Shown: positions 22,636 to 34,959 of the stretch, one piece after another
How the letters are laid out: each line of letters begins with the position of its first letter
How positions within the stretch are numbered: the first letter of the stretch is position 1
Assembly (NCBI GenBank): GCA_964036045.1
Contig: OZ038378.1
Coordinates: forward strand, 20,035,348 to 20,099,347
DNA from: Eutreptiella sp. 'Long Island Sound 2002'
Lineage: Eukaryota; Euglenozoa; Euglenophyceae; Eutreptiales; Eutreptiaceae
DNA length: 64,000 bases
Reading direction: 5' to 3'
Program-made: the position numbers and the translations under genes
The notes under the pieces: model-generated
What the model saw: only the letters and a program-made list of their open reading frames with translations
Databases searched by the model: none
What the model was told of the DNA's origin: nothing

Positions 22636-24840
22636 TTGAACATGTCCACTCAACTGTCCTCCCGAACCTGGCCGATCAGAAGTGTACAAGTACAACTTGG
22701 AAGTGTAGCCCACCCAAAGAGTGGACCGCCACTCAGAGCAGCATCTGCATCTCAGGAAGATCCAGAGCACAGAAGGGCGAATCTAAATCCGCCCAGAACA
22801 ATACTATTAACCATGGAGACCTTAGCGGCCCATGGTGAGGACAGCCTGCAAAGGCTCCGCAGGCGAGTCGAAGCCTCCATCGCCCGGTCGGCCTGTCCGG
22901 CCTCGTCTTCTACCGTTCTTGGAGGTGGTCCTGAAGAACAAGAGGACCTACGAAGGAGAATTGACGAGTTTATGCTCCACGAGGAGTACCACAGGTCCAC
23001 CGTAGGAGAAGATGGAGAAATACCTCTTGATGCCCTCGGGTCGCCGCCCCAAACTGAGATGGGCTCCTTCCTTTAGTCGGGGCCATCTACAGACATGGTG
23101 GACACAGTATCACTACCGAGACGACCAAGAGTACACGAGCACCCGCGAGCATGGCATCCAGACCTGCCGATATCTTCAATGGCTCCTGAAAAGAGTCTGG
23201 ATCGTCTTCGCCCAGAGCCCACCTATGGGGTTCTGGATCGCACGGCCGATCTTTTGACCAAACTTCTATCCGGATTGGAAGACCCGGATGTGACGGCTCT
23301 GTCAGAGGCTGTCAAGGCTAAATTGGGTATCACTGAACCCTTACCCAAGCCAGCACTACTCTCACCTTCACCCGGATTGAGCACTTTGGCTGATGATCTC
23401 AAAAGATCAAGGGTGTCCAGGTTGCTACCCAAGGTCACTTGCCCCAGCCCTTTTCATCGTCGCGCCAGGACAGTCCCAATTGCTGAATTACAGGACGTGC
23501 CTGTGACGGAGACCGAGAAAAGAGGGCTGTCAGCCCTGGCACCGATTGCCGGCGTATTTCCTTCCCCTTCAGGCCTAACCCCGGGGGGTGGGAAGATGGG
23601 AAGACAGATTGCCCGGGCGAGCATCCAGCTAGAATTGCCGGAGTTTGACCCGAAAAATCTGCCCGAATGGGCAGAAGAATTTGCTGAGTTTCTTTTGCTA
23701 ACTGGCCAATCCCATGTGGAGGTGGCCACCAAATGCTCACTACTGAAACGCTCATGCAAAAAGAATTTTTTGCAAAAACAGGTGAAACAGATTGTGAAAA
23801 CCTGTTCAACCTGGGCAGAGGTACTCCAAAGACTGGAGAAAACATTCCCAGTCTATGAGACTGACCTCAGTGTGCGCACACAGATAGAGGAGCTACCTAT
23901 GCTCCCTGAGTTTCCTTCCGCTGCGCGAGTCTCTGAATACGTGTGCGACCTAGAGTATATGTTTTCACGGATGAACGTGGGCTCCTACGGAGCCACTGAG
24001 CCCCACCTGTGGCTCATGAGTAAGATTCCCCAACGTACGTGGGATGACTGCCGCGCTACCTCTGAGAGGAAGAGCCGGACCCACTCGTACGACGAACTGG
24101 TGGACCTGCTGATTGAGCTAGCTCTTGAGAGGGTGAATGACTCCCACATGGAGAAATTCCTAAAGAAGCACTTGCGTCGATGTGGTACCCCTACCCCCGA
24201 ACGTGGCGAAGGGAAAGGGCCTAAAAATCCCACTAACGCTAACCAGGGAGGTGGCAAAGGAAGGGGTAACCTACGTGCCATGAATGAGGTTAAACCTGAT
24301 GCAGGTACACCCCCTCTGTTCTACTGTAAACCTGTTAATGACAAGGGGGGACCTTGTCATGCCCCTGACTGCGACCACCGCAGTAGTTGTATGCTGCAGA
24401 TGAAACAAGAGCAGCACTCCAAGGATGGAAAAACTGTGACCCATGAAGATCATTTCAGGTGTACCATCACCTGTGGCTATTGTGGCAAACGTCGTCACTA
24501 CGAGGACGAGTGTCACATAAATAAACGCGAGAGTGATAAACTCAAGCGGCAGGAGGCGGAACGCCAAAAGAACCAAATACCCACCAGAAACCCCCAGAAT
24601 CGGGATAAAGGTGGTAAAGGAGTTGGCAAGGGGGGTGGCAAAGTTGGACCCCCTAACCCCCAGAGGCGCTCCTCAGCGCCCGCTGCTACTCCCCCTCCTG
24701 CCGAAGGTGACCCCAAGAAGCGCCCACAGGGGGATAACGCTTCCCCTGAGGGGAATAACTCCAAGAAGAGGCCACTGGCCTGGATGGCCAAGTCCCTCAT
24801 GGCTGCAGGGGTGGATGTCAAGTTCCCTGATGAGGAGTAG
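22636..24840 (+). pseudogene. gag: gag of retrotransposon 2
   Basis: One frame of about 735 codons interrupted once by TAG at 23074-23076. The N-terminal part has METLAAHGEDSLQRLRRRVEAS and a Glu-rich helix. The capsid-like region lies around 23620-24180 (LPEFDPKNLPEWAEEFAEFLL, then CSLLKRSCKKNFLQ). The C-terminal nucleocapsid part has a canonical zinc knuckle CGYCGKRRHYEDEC (24472-24513) and an upstream Cys cluster (CHAPDCDHRSSC), then Lys/Gly-rich sequence. The frame ends at TAG 24838-24840, and the protease follows in the same frame, which would permit Gag-Pol by stop-codon readthrough. Starts at 22636 and 22813 are both possible. Confidence 0.85.
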
Positions 24841-26570
24841 GGGGGCGGCTCCGAAGAGGAGGACTTGGTTTTCTGGATCCTCGTGAAAATCGGGGATCAA
24901 GTTCTTCGAGCGGTGCTTGACACCGGTGCAACACTTTTCATAGTGGCCCGGCGCCTGTTAAAGACTTTCAAGAAAACTAAGACCGTGGCCATAAGAGTAG
25001 GGGATGGGCGTACCATCCATTCCTTGGGGGGGGTCGATGTGACTATATGCCTGGGCGACGAAACTGTGACCCAACACTGCAGAGTGCTGGACACCGACAC
25101 CTTTGACATCGTCATTGGTACCAACTTCCTACGAAGAAACCCCCAGGTAAAAATGCTGTCCCTCCAGCGCCCCCATTCTTTGCACTGCGACTTTGGCAGT
25201 GGGCTCTTCTCCGTACCTTTGGAGCTGTCACGACAAAAAGAGTCTGGGCTGCGCTACGCATCCAAGACTAACTATCGTACTGAAAACTACCAATTGACCC
25301 GTCACGTTCTTGAAAATGGACTAGCGGCCCTTCAGGTAAACCTGAATGATATCCAGGTGGAATTGTTTGCGAGCCAACAACAGCACATCATGAGGTTGTA
25401 CTGCTCGAAACATTTGAACAACGCTTTCCGGTTCTTCTCGAAAGCAATGGGCCTAGCGTATGCTAACCCTCCCTTCTCCCTGCTCGCGAAGGTTCCAACC
25501 AAAATCGCTTATTAGGGAGGAAGGGTTGTCATGTGCCGCCTTGACTGGAGCTGCTCTGGTGAACACGCTTACTGGCGCCGTATGCTAGATCGAATGACCG
25601 TGGGAAGGGTGCAACTCCCCGACGGTCCGATCTATGTGCCTGAGGACTCAGACACAGCTATGCAGGCCCCTGAGTGGGCCAGTTTCTTATCCATCGTCGA
25701 TGGATCTCTCAATCCTGTACCCCTGTGTGACCTAGACCAGGTGCCACTGAAAGACGTCATCGCCGATAATCGTGGCCTGACTCTTTCTGATCTCAAAAAT
25801 CGATCTCCTGAGCACCTATATGCCACACTTACAGGGTGTGAATCTCCCGATAACTATATCGGGAACCTGCAGCTGTTAAGGAGGATGCTGACGATCAACT
25901 GTCTGAGATCGCCAGCACTCCCCCTCCTGTTGATCCCAACTTTGTTGATCTGAAACACAGTGCCTTCCTAGCCCAGCTGTTGCTGGAGGAGGTAGATCTA
26001 GAGTCAACCTCAGAACCCACTTTCCCTGTTGAGAAACCGGTGCTACACATGCAGCCTATGCACACAGGTGAACCCGTGGCCCGGAGGCCTGATGCTCTAG
26101 TGCGGCCTGCTTCTAATAACATGCCACTGTCTGAGCATGACACTCGGGAACTCCGACGGCTGTTGTACCTGAAGGCTGAAGCTATTGAGCGCCAAGAGCG
26201 GCTGCAATACCTCAGGCAGACCTGGAAATCCTCCATCTGGTCTGAGGAGGGAGATGGTTCCTATACGCTGCCTGATCCTGAGATACCGCTAGTGTATTCT
26301 TTGCACTATGGGCAGCAATGTTCCCCTGAGTGGGACGATGGTTCTGTACCTGCCGAAACTGCTGATCAGCAGAAAAAGAAAGAACATGGAAAGAGCAACC
26401 TCCATGCTGGGGAGGATTTCCTGCAGAAAATCGAGAGTCTTAACCTTGACCCCCGACTGAAGAAACTGCTGCTAACCTATGAGGAGGTGTTCGGTGCCTT
26501 GCCGCCCCCCCTCTGTTGTAAGAAACTGGTCCAGATGGACCTGAAACTGAAGCTGAATTGGAAAAGACGC
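24841..26570 (+). pseudogene. pol: pol N-terminal part: aspartic protease and linker (retrotransposon 2)
   Basis: In phase with gag. The retropepsin active site is VLDTGATLFIVA (GAC-ACC-GGT at 24919-24927), with VIGTNFLRR near 25110 as the usual second conserved segment. After a TAG at 25513-25515 the frame continues (CRLDWSCSGEHAYWRRML) to about 25870. There a one-base indel moves it into the frame of 25980-26576 (LLEEVDLESTSEPTFP). Another shift near 26540 leads into the RT. The region between protease and RT is longer than usual and of unknown role. Confidence 0.8.
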
Positions 26571-27284
26571 GAGTGAGGCGTCGTCCCTATCCCGCTGCAC
26601 AGGAACAGGGTGAAGAAATCGAGCGCCAGATCCAGGAATGTATTGATGCTGGCCTCGTGGAGGAATATAAGAAGGGGGACTACCCCCATCACTGCAGTCC
26701 CTGATTCCTGGTGGCTAAACCAGGGTCGACTGCCCTACGACTGGTTGTTGACTATCGTGAGGTCAACAAGAAAACCCAGAACCACTCAGGGAGTATTCCT
26801 AACATGGAAAATACCCTCGAGCGTATTGCCAAATGCAGGTACAAGACCAAAATGGACAAACGCAGTGGTTTCTGGCAATTAGACCTAACCGCCGCAGCTC
26901 AGGAGCTGCTGGCTTTTATAACCCCTAAGGGTCGTGTGTTTAAGTGGAAGGTCATGCCTTTCGGGGTGGCTAATGCCCCAGCGCTCTTCCAGGAGCTAAT
27001 GAACAAAATTTTGTACATACTGAGGCGCAGACCTCTAGTACAGGAGTTGATTTCTCGGGGTGCAGAAATGGAGGCCCACATCGACGACGTGAGTTTGGAT
27101 ACGAATACCCAAGAGGACCATGTCCTTCTCCTCCGTGAATTTTTCATTGTTTGTCAAGAAAACCATCTCCGAATCAAACTCGAAAAATGGGGGTTTTTGA
27201 AAGAGGAGATGGAATATTTGGGTTTCGACGTGGGGTGTGGCTGGTGGAAACCAGCCGCGTCTAAGAGGCAGCCCCTCAGGACAT
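26545..27284 (+). pseudogene. pol: pol: reverse transcriptase (retrotransposon 2)
   Basis: The RT reads IERQIQECIDAGLVEEYKKG, then LRLVVDYREVNKKTQ, motif A KMDKRSGFWQLDLTAAAQ, motif B VMPFGVANAPALFQELM and the catalytic box as AHIDDVSLD (codons 27077-27088), with His where most relatives have Tyr. TGA at 26702-26704 interrupts the fingers (HHCSP-stop-FLVAKP). A frameshift near 27270 separates it from the RNase H frame. Confidence 0.88.
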
Positions 27285-28341
27285 GCAGATTCGCGATGAC
27301 CCTAAGAAGGGTCTACACGACGTGAGGAGTTTTGTCGGCGCCTGTAACTTCTATAGGCGTCACATCCACAATTTTACCTACTCCTCTGCCCCCCTCACTG
27401 ACATAATCAAGAAAGCTACTCCCTGGAGGTGGACCGCCAGAGAGGAGGAGTGTTTCCAGGAGGTGAAGAAGAAAATTGCCTCCTCCAACTGCCTGGGAGT
27501 ACCCCGCCCTAAGGGCGAGATAGTCCTGATCACTGATGCCAGTGATGTAGGGGGAGGTGGAACGATTTACCAATGGCGGGAGCTTAACCCAGCTGAACTA
27601 ACCCACTGCCATTATCGTACTAGTGGACTGAACCGTGATGGTTCCTTGAAACATGACTATCCTACCAGTGAGTGGCGGCTGGTGCCACTGGGACACTGGA
27701 ATTGGAAATGGAACCAAGCGCGTTCGAATTACAGCACCTATGACCAGGAACTCCTGGCCGGTATGTTGGTGCTTTCGTCACAATCTCGACTCCTGGGATC
27801 TAACCCTATTGTCTGGCTTTGTGACCAGGAACCTGTGAAGTCTTTTCAGAAGGGCCCACCGCCCGAGAAAGCAAAACTAAAGCGGTGGTGGACTTACCTG
27901 AGCCACTTCAGGCTGACAGTTCATCATATCCCCGGTATAAAAAATGAACTGTCTGACTATATATCGCGCAATAACTTCGATGCGCTTATAGGTGAGAGCT
28001 CTGAAGCACTCGCCAAAGAGGCGTTCCAGCGTATGGATGTCCAAGTTGACCTGTCCATGCGCACTGCTGGAATCCTGGAGGGTTGGAGCCTAACCGACTA
28101 TCAGTCAGAGTATAAAGAAATTCTCCAAACCCTCAGCACTGGTCTCGAACCCCGTGTCATTGACGGGCACCAGTGGTATAAAAACAACCAGTACCTCTTC
28201 TACGAGGACGGTATTGTTGTGCCTGAGGCACGACTGAATGGGTGCCTACAGTGGTCCCATCTCAGCTCTGGTCACACTGGCGCTAATCGCTCAGTGGACT
28301 TCTTCCGTGAGTGTTTGTACTCTAGTCTAACCTTGACTTAA
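27283..28341 (+). pseudogene. pol: pol: RT thumb, RNase H and integrase zinc domain (retrotransposon 2)
   Basis: Starts in the connection region (DVRSFVGACNFYRRHIHNF). The RNase H acidic residues sit in LITDASDVGGGG and in YSTYDQELLAGML; LCDQEPVKSF and HHIPGIKNELSDYISR complete the domain. The integrase zinc-binding segment begins at HLSSGHTGANRSVDFFRE and is cut by TAA at 28339-28341, with the Cys pair beyond it in the same frame. Confidence 0.85.
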
Positions 28342-29643
28342 CTGAGATCTCGTATGCAGACCATTGTGGATGCTTGTGGCTGTCATGCCAGCAAGCAGAG
28401 CGACAGTAGGGATAGGGGACTGATTTCAAGCTTACCCATACCCTATTGTGCTAACTCTCTTCTCTATGTGGATTTCATCCACGGGCTACCACGCTCCGGC
28501 GGCTATGATAGTTGCCTAGTGGTCACCTGTGGCCTATCTCGCTTCACCCGTGTGTTCCCTTGCAATAAGAAAATCACAGGTGAGCAGACTGTGAAAATGT
28601 TGGTCGAACAATGGTTCGAACCCTATGGGGCACCTAAGCAGGTGCACTCTGATGAAGATGTACGCATCCGCGGTGGCACTGGGTGGTACAAACGAGTGTT
28701 AAATGCCCTCAACGTAGAGACAACCACAGGTGTGCCCTATACCCACACGTCTAACCGTCTTTGTGAGAGACAGAACCGTGTGGTGGAGCAAAACTTAAGA
28801 ATCCTAATGAAACAGGAGCGTACCAAAGACTGGGTACGTCTAGTGCCCTGGGCAGTGCTGATCATGAACTCACAGCGGAGCTCCTCTACGGGTTTCACCC
28901 CCCACGAACTGTTCCATGGAGGAAGACCTGCTTGGTTCTTCAAAACCCCCTTTCCTGAGGACTTCAAGAGCCCTGTGGGAGATTGGCTGGAACACAAGCA
29001 GTCTATGGCTAACCAGGCTGGGAGTAACCTGAGACACATTCTTGACCGTGAGCTGAGCCGGCGGAACCGCCTACGGCGAACTGCCAGCTTCAAGGTTGGT
29101 GACCTTGTTTTGGTTCACCATTCAAGCCTACCCTCCTGGCCACGTAAGTGCCTATAGGACCCTTATTTTGGACCCTATCGTATCATCAGGATAGATGGAC
29201 CCGGGATCCATGTCAGGTGCAGTCCACGTCTAGGTGGTCAACTGCTATGTGCACCTAAACAGTTGAGGCACTATCACTCCCCTGAGGATTTGTCCTGGGA
29301 TGAGTCGCGCCTCAGCGACAGTGAGGTCGAGCGTATTGACCCAGAGAACGCTGCCAGCCTAGAGGTGGCAGATGAACTCGAAGAGATGACTGCCGATGAG
29401 ATGGCAGTCGATGGTTACTACGTGGTTGCAGAAACCACTCGCCACGAGTATAAACAGGGCTGGAAATTCCTAACCCTGTGGGATGGCTTTGGGTTATCTG
29501 AGGCGACCTGGAAACCTATGTCAGCCTTCATACAACCAGATGGGAGTATCAACCCCATCTTCCGCTCCTACCTCGTTGAGAACAACGAGGGGCAGCTACT
29601 AACCCGTGCTGAGACTCTGTCCCAGCGTAAAAAGAAAAACTAA
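28342..29643 (+). pseudogene. pol: pol: integrase core and chromodomain-like end (retrotransposon 2)
   Basis: After the TAA, the Cys part of the zinc domain (VDACGCHASK, spacing shorter than the usual CX2C) leads into the catalytic core. The DDE residues are all present: LLYVDFIHGLP, VHSDEDVRIRGG and NRLCERQNRVVE. A TAG at 29155-29157 interrupts the post-core segment, which then reads DPYFGPYRIIRIDGPG. The tail (29380-29640) is chromodomain-like (DGYYVVAETTRHEYKQGWKFLTLWDGFGLSEATWKP), ending at TAA 29641. Integration role inferred from the family. Confidence 0.87.
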
Positions 29644-32509
29644 TTTCCCTGTGTCAGTCTGCTGACTGTGTTCTAACCTTACAGGTGCAGTGAGCACTCT
29701 TGTGCAGACATGCCTGTGTATGGGTGTAAGAGCAGTTGTCACATTTGCCCCGCATTGCATCGCAGGACAGGACCGTTAGCCCCCCGTGACAACCACTCCC
29801 TGGCCTAAGGCCATTGGTTTTTCACAGACCACTGCTTACTGAGCACTGCACTGACCCTGTCTGTGCCCTGCAGTCCCATGCCTATGGTTTCCAGCGTGGA
29901 CCAGGTGGCCGCTTATCAGGTTTGCAGCCACCAAGCGAGTGTATGCCTTGTTGACCATGTGTTGCATGGGGACTGCCCTCATGTAATGACCTTGGGGAGC
30001 CAACGAAGAACGGTGGCTTACTACTCAAGGGGGGAATGACAAGCAAGGTGTTTTGAAGCAAGCTGTGCCTTCCCTCCTTGGGGACAAGCGAGCCCACAGT
30101 TAGGACCCTGACTGGTCCAGACCCATGGGGTTCTACCCTTCCTTACAGGGTTTACCATACCCCTAAGTGTGCTACGTATGTCTGTGTGTGTCTCACTTCT
30201 CTCCCCGGCGTGGCTCCCGGTGACCGGGCTTCGCTGATGTCCGACCGAAGGTCCTAGTCAGTTACTATTACCACTCCTATGGCGCCCAGTTTCTGTGCTG
30301 GCACCTATCCTTGGGGGAAGACGGCAAAAGCCATACCTACTAGAGGGGAGGGGTGGCCAAGTGTGCTGGGGGCATTGGAAAGGCCCTTTTTTGCTAAAGG
30401 CCAAGAGCTAGCGCACTCCCCTGCCCACGTGGAAAAGTACGCGGGACAAGAGACACCACTACACTACACTCACTAACGCCAGCACCAGCCTTCGAAGGCA
30501 GGGTGAGCACTCATCACTTGCACTCAACACCTGCCAGGCTTGCTGACCCTAACACCTACACACTCTACTGGGAGTTGAAGGCAATGAAGTCTCGGGTCCT
30601 ACTGACCCTCCTGTGAGAAAGCAAGAGAACACAGCGCTACTAAGCGGCTGTGGCCTAACAGGGACGCCACTACGCGTTTCCCTGTCAGGGCTGGGAGGGA
30701 AGTGGTGCTCAGTGTGCGTGCACAGCGTGGATGGCGGTGAAGTCGGACTGCACTCACCACCCCTGGTTGAGCTGCAGTTATTTGTTTTTGTGACCCGCGC
30801 AGCATATTCTAGCGCTGCTCAATGGGACTGCACCCATCGCCCTTACCTTCCCACCTGTAAAGCAAAGGCCAATGACTCAGGTTCAAGACTGAGGAACCAA
30901 CACAGCCTCCACGTATTATACGCTTCTCAGGCTGCCCTATAATACTTTGTTCCTGAACCTGAGTACAAGCAAGCAAGCTTAAGGAACTCCACCCGTTCTC
31001 TTAAAGAACGTAGGGTGGAGCCCCTGGGTAACCTAAACAAGAGTTGTACCGTGCGCGCTTTGCGTGGCCTACCCTTTAATGCGTCATATGCATGCACAGA
31101 TATGCACAGGGTTCCCAATTTCTCCTACTCTTACCTAATCTTACCAAAAAGAGCCAATCAAACCGTGACTCTACCAGGAGGTGAGCTCCTCCTGGGCTTA
31201 CCTACCTTACTCACCACGCATCGTATGAATGCCGAGGAAAACACGAGCGCAAAACAACCCTACGCGCTTAAACAAACCTGCGGCGAATTATAAACCACCC
31301 TAAGCAATTAATACACTGTGTGTCATGCATGCTTCCCTTGTCTTGTTTCCTGCAGAAAGAGGAGAGAGAGTGGCCCACTGCACAGCGCAAAACAAGCCTA
31401 AGCGTTTTAAGCAACCCTACTTTAGCGCAACGGCAACACAAACACGAGCAAGCACTTTCTTTTCTTACCTTCGATGAGAGAACAAGGGTGAATTGGGGCA
31501 CAGGGAAAGCAACACAGTGTGAGAATGCCTCAATGAGGCACATGCATCGCGAGCATAGCGCATATTCTAACCCTACGTGCGCGCTGCGCGCTCCGTTCGC
31601 ATCGCATACCTTTCATTCCTGTTTTGACCTGTGCAGAGCAAAGGAGAGGAGCACCCGAACCCCCAACGAACACATCGTTGACAACCCTAACATTTTAACG
31701 AAGCAACCAACACGAACGCAATGCATGCCTGTGAAATGACACTGGCATACCTGAGAGGTGGGTTGTCCACCTGCTCTGTGGTGTGGGTTGATTTTGGATA
31801 CTTTTCCCTAACGTTTATAAACATTTTGATGCAACTGTGCAAAACATTCCTTTAGAACTTTAAAAACTACGGCTCATACCTTCTTTTTCAAGAGCCGTTT
31901 ACGCTTGCGCAACCCTTTTTCTGAAGTCCGCTTATGTTGCGCTTGTCTGCGACTTTAAGTTTTGGTGTAAAAATGACGATTTCTCGCGTGATTTCGTCAA
32001 TTTTAGCGATTTGACTTCTTAAATCGCTACACCTTTCGCTAAACCACAGGATTCACTCCCTGTTGGTTTCATTTTCTTTTTTTTTTCAGCTCCTGGAGAT
32101 TTGTGTCCTCCATTGGGAGTATTGCTCCGCCCTGGCGCTTGGTCAGGACGTTTACTAAAGTGCTGTTTATGCAGCGATAGCCGTCCGCATTAGAGCATTC
32201 GACTGTACCCTAGTGGGCAAGCATATGTGCTCTAGGGAGGGAGTCCTGGGTTCAAACCCCACTACCCCCAAATTTTTACCAAACGTTTTCGTCGCACGCT
32301 GGCAACTTTTGAGGAATGCCCCATCGAAGGGACATCATTCACGGTACATTACACTGTTTTTCAACGGTACCTACGTTGTGATAGGCTTCTATGAAGTAAT
32401 GAGAATGTTTTTGGTAGGTTTCATTCATTTTCTGAGGTAATTTTGGGAATATTTGAGCCTTTTTCCTTGGTCCTACTAGCTTGATCAACTAGTACTCCAG
32501 GGGGGAGTA
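29644..32509 (+). other. long non-coding region between pol and 3' LTR of retrotransposon 2
   Basis: About 2.9 kb with no ORF I trust. It holds perfect or near-perfect hairpins, e.g. CCAGGAGG-TGAGCT-CCTCCTGG at 31174-31195 and GTTCT-CTTAA-AGAAC around 30996-31010, a tRNA-like segment near 32176-32271, and a polypurine tract (AGGGGGGAGTA) just before the LTR at 32510. Confidence 0.6.
32176..32271 (+). other. tRNA-like segment (not a confident tRNA gene)
   Basis: AGAGCATTCGACTGTA resembles a D-arm/anticodon-arm start, and GGGTTCAAACCCC is a perfect T-arm with B box. Between them is a hairpin (CCCTAG...CTAGGG). The 5' acceptor strand needed to pair with the 3' end is missing, so this is a tRNA relic or tRNA-derived piece. 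Confidence 0.35.
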
Positions 32510-33216
32510 AGAAAAAGTCACTGCCATGTCTTTCTTGGAGGGCTTGATCCAGGCCAAGCCCCCTTTAAAACCCTTTTGTTGATGCTAAGACTAACTTAAC
32601 TATTTTTATCACTCTTTTGAAGCTTTAAGTACACTTTCTCAAAGTAACTAGGGTTACAACCCTAGCCCCCCATGAAGTACACCCCTACCACTCAAATGAG
32701 CGGAGGTATCTTCCTTCATGGAGGATATACCGAAATGAAATCGACATTTCATGCTTTAGGCCTTGGAGGTTAAGCCTAGTGGTCTCCCACCCCAAGACCC
32801 CTATACTCCATTGTTTCTACCACTTTTTGTGGTTCTACTTTTTAACTGTTTCTGAATTCAGTTGCTTCGCCAAGTCATAATCTGTGTCTGGCCTAACTCC
32901 TTTGCCCCATATTCCTAACCAACTCCATTTCATCCAAAAGAGTGCACATGAAGTGCTTGATGCTAACTTGGAGGCTAGAGTCAGGCCAGTTTTCACTTAA
33001 AATCCTTTGTTTTATCCATTTGTGATTGAATCTTTGTATCTATACCTGCTTTGTCTATCTGCAGCCCTTCTGTGTTACACTGGATTTCAAACTATTCATT
33101 GATTCGATCCACATCCTGTTCTTGCTCTACTTGCTCCTTTGGTTTTGGGATTTCACCATGAAATACCTGCAGGATTTCATCAAAATCTATAGGGCACTAA
33201 TCAAGGACATCTTTCT
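32510..33216 (+). repeat. 3' LTR of retrotransposon 2
   Basis: 707 bp, same length as the 5' copy with scattered substitutions (e.g. CCCCGAAGTTCACC versus CCATGAAGTACACC). Confidence 0.88.
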
Positions 33217-34036
33217 GACAGCAACGCATCTAGCATTGCCTCTTTTTTGTTCTGCAGCTTTATCTTGCATATTTGGATGGCCCACACCGTGATGGCATAC
33301 CTACAAACTGCTCTTGTAAACGCGTATTGGACAACTTGGCCTGGCTGGCACCCATGCTTTCCTCTGTCCGGTTGACATTGTTTAAGACCCCCATGATGGG
33401 CAAAATGTTTCTCAGCCCGAGACCCCCCACCCAAACTAATCTGGCTATGTGTCCTAACTTGGTTTCACATTGGAATGTGCAAGTTTGTGATTCTTTGCTC
33501 AAGAGTGGCATTGTTTAATATAATCTTTTTTCACCTTTTGCGCCTCTTAACAACATAGCTTTCAGCTCAAGATTAGTGCTGGAGATGGCTCCACACTTTC
33601 TGAGTATCTATTTGTGTGAGACTGGCCAAGCAGTTCTATCTATTTCCTAATCAGCATGTGCTAAGGGTCCATGCGGTTAACCCTAGCACATAGCTTGGCA
33701 GGTGAGTGTAATAGAAACTACTTGGCTCAGTAGAGTGACAGCCATTTGTAATTGAGGATTCATATGACGAGGGTTAGATTGTCAGCTTTGTAATGTCGCG
33801 CCGAATTCGTGCATTTAAAATGCCAGATGAGCAGCGCGTGCACTTTTGGGCGTTAAAAGTTTGATTGAGAAACATAGGCATTCTATCAATGATTTCATTA
33901 GATTCAATCATTAGAAACCTCATTGCCCCTGTTTTGCAGGATGCAATGTTTTTAACATGATATGATCTCAGTTACGGAATCAAGGACACTGGAGACCTGA
34001 CGACTGACGGATATTTGGGCTCATCATTGAATTCAT
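33217..34036 (+). repeat. spacer and R repeat, copy 1 (partial)
   Basis: 33217-33606 is unique spacer. From about 33615 (GAGACTGGCCAAGCAG) the sequence matches 39765-40188 almost base for base up to ATTCATGAG at 34036, where element C begins. No gene is evident. Confidence 0.85.
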
Positions 34037-34959
34037 GAGGTAGGTAGGTAGGTGCACTCGGTCGTGGAGAGGCGCCCCATGGTTCCCCCTGGCGTCGCCC
34101 CTGTGACGAACAGGAAGAGGCTCCGCGCGTGAAGAGGGGAGGCGGCTTACATCCCGCTAGACCTGACTGTTGGCCCCGAACAAAGCGGCCCCGGGCTACA
34201 CCAGGAGGGCTGATCGCCGCCAGCGTGACGTGCTTGTCTCGCCGGGAGGGTGTGCCCCCGTGCTTGCGCACATCCCCTCCTTTGGGCGGAACCGTAGGGG
34301 TTCACCGGACTTCCTGGCGTATCCCGTTCCCAAGGCATGCATGCATGTTCTTGGTACTAGGGTTCCGAGGCGCTTGGGTGTCGCACGCTCCGCCTCGAGT
34401 CCCAAAGCAGCGCAGACCTTAGGATGCAGCCTTACCCCCGGTCTCCGGATCTCGTTTGGCCGGGTCACCTGCATGGCACGGGCTGCCTCAGTGCCCGGGC
34501 TGTGGGCACTGGGTTTCCTACTGTTGTGCGGCATTTGTGTTTGGGTCCGGTTCGCGGTTGGGTGTGGGTTTTGTTAACCCCGCCAGTCCTGGCTGGGGTC
34601 TTGGGTGGGCGTGTTTGGGCTCGGTTTGTGGTGTTGTCCCTCTTGTGTCGGCTGTCTGTGGTGTTCGTGGTTGGGGTTCGGTTTCGGCCTGCTTTTGGGT
34701 CGTGTGTGGTTGCGTGGGCGCCCCGCTTGCCCCCCCGCCGTTTCCGGTTCTGGCGTGCGGTGTGGGCGTGTGTGCTGGGCCCGGGTCTCGGCTGTGCCCA
34801 GCCCTTCTTGGCTGGGTTGTCGGGGTGTGCTTTTTGCGCTTTTTCTTTTTTGGGTGTCCCTATCCCGGGCCTTGTGGTCCCTGTCCCCCCTTCCCCTTTC
34901 TTTCGGGCTGGGTTGCTGGCTCTTTTTTTTTTCTTTTTTTTTTCTTTGTGTGCTACTCC

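Larger units (their letters stand above)
21852..33216 (+). mobile_element. Ty3/gypsy-like LTR retrotransposon 2
   Basis: Two 707-bp direct repeats (21852-22558 and 32510-33216) flank gag, protease, RT, RNase H, integrase and a chromodomain-like end, all on the plus strand. LTR ends are AGAAA...TTTCT rather than TG...CA. No matching target duplication was found (CAGTC on the left, GACAG on the right). After the left LTR, TTGTAGCAGAGG resembles an initiator-Met primer-binding site (9 of 12 positions). The coding frame has several frameshifts and stops, so this copy is inactive. The 2.9 kb between pol and the 3' LTR is long and non-coding. Confidence 0.92.

Noticed and set aside
32176-32271. Functional tRNA gene
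   Set aside because: T-arm is perfect but the acceptor stem does not close and the anticodon arm is irregular.
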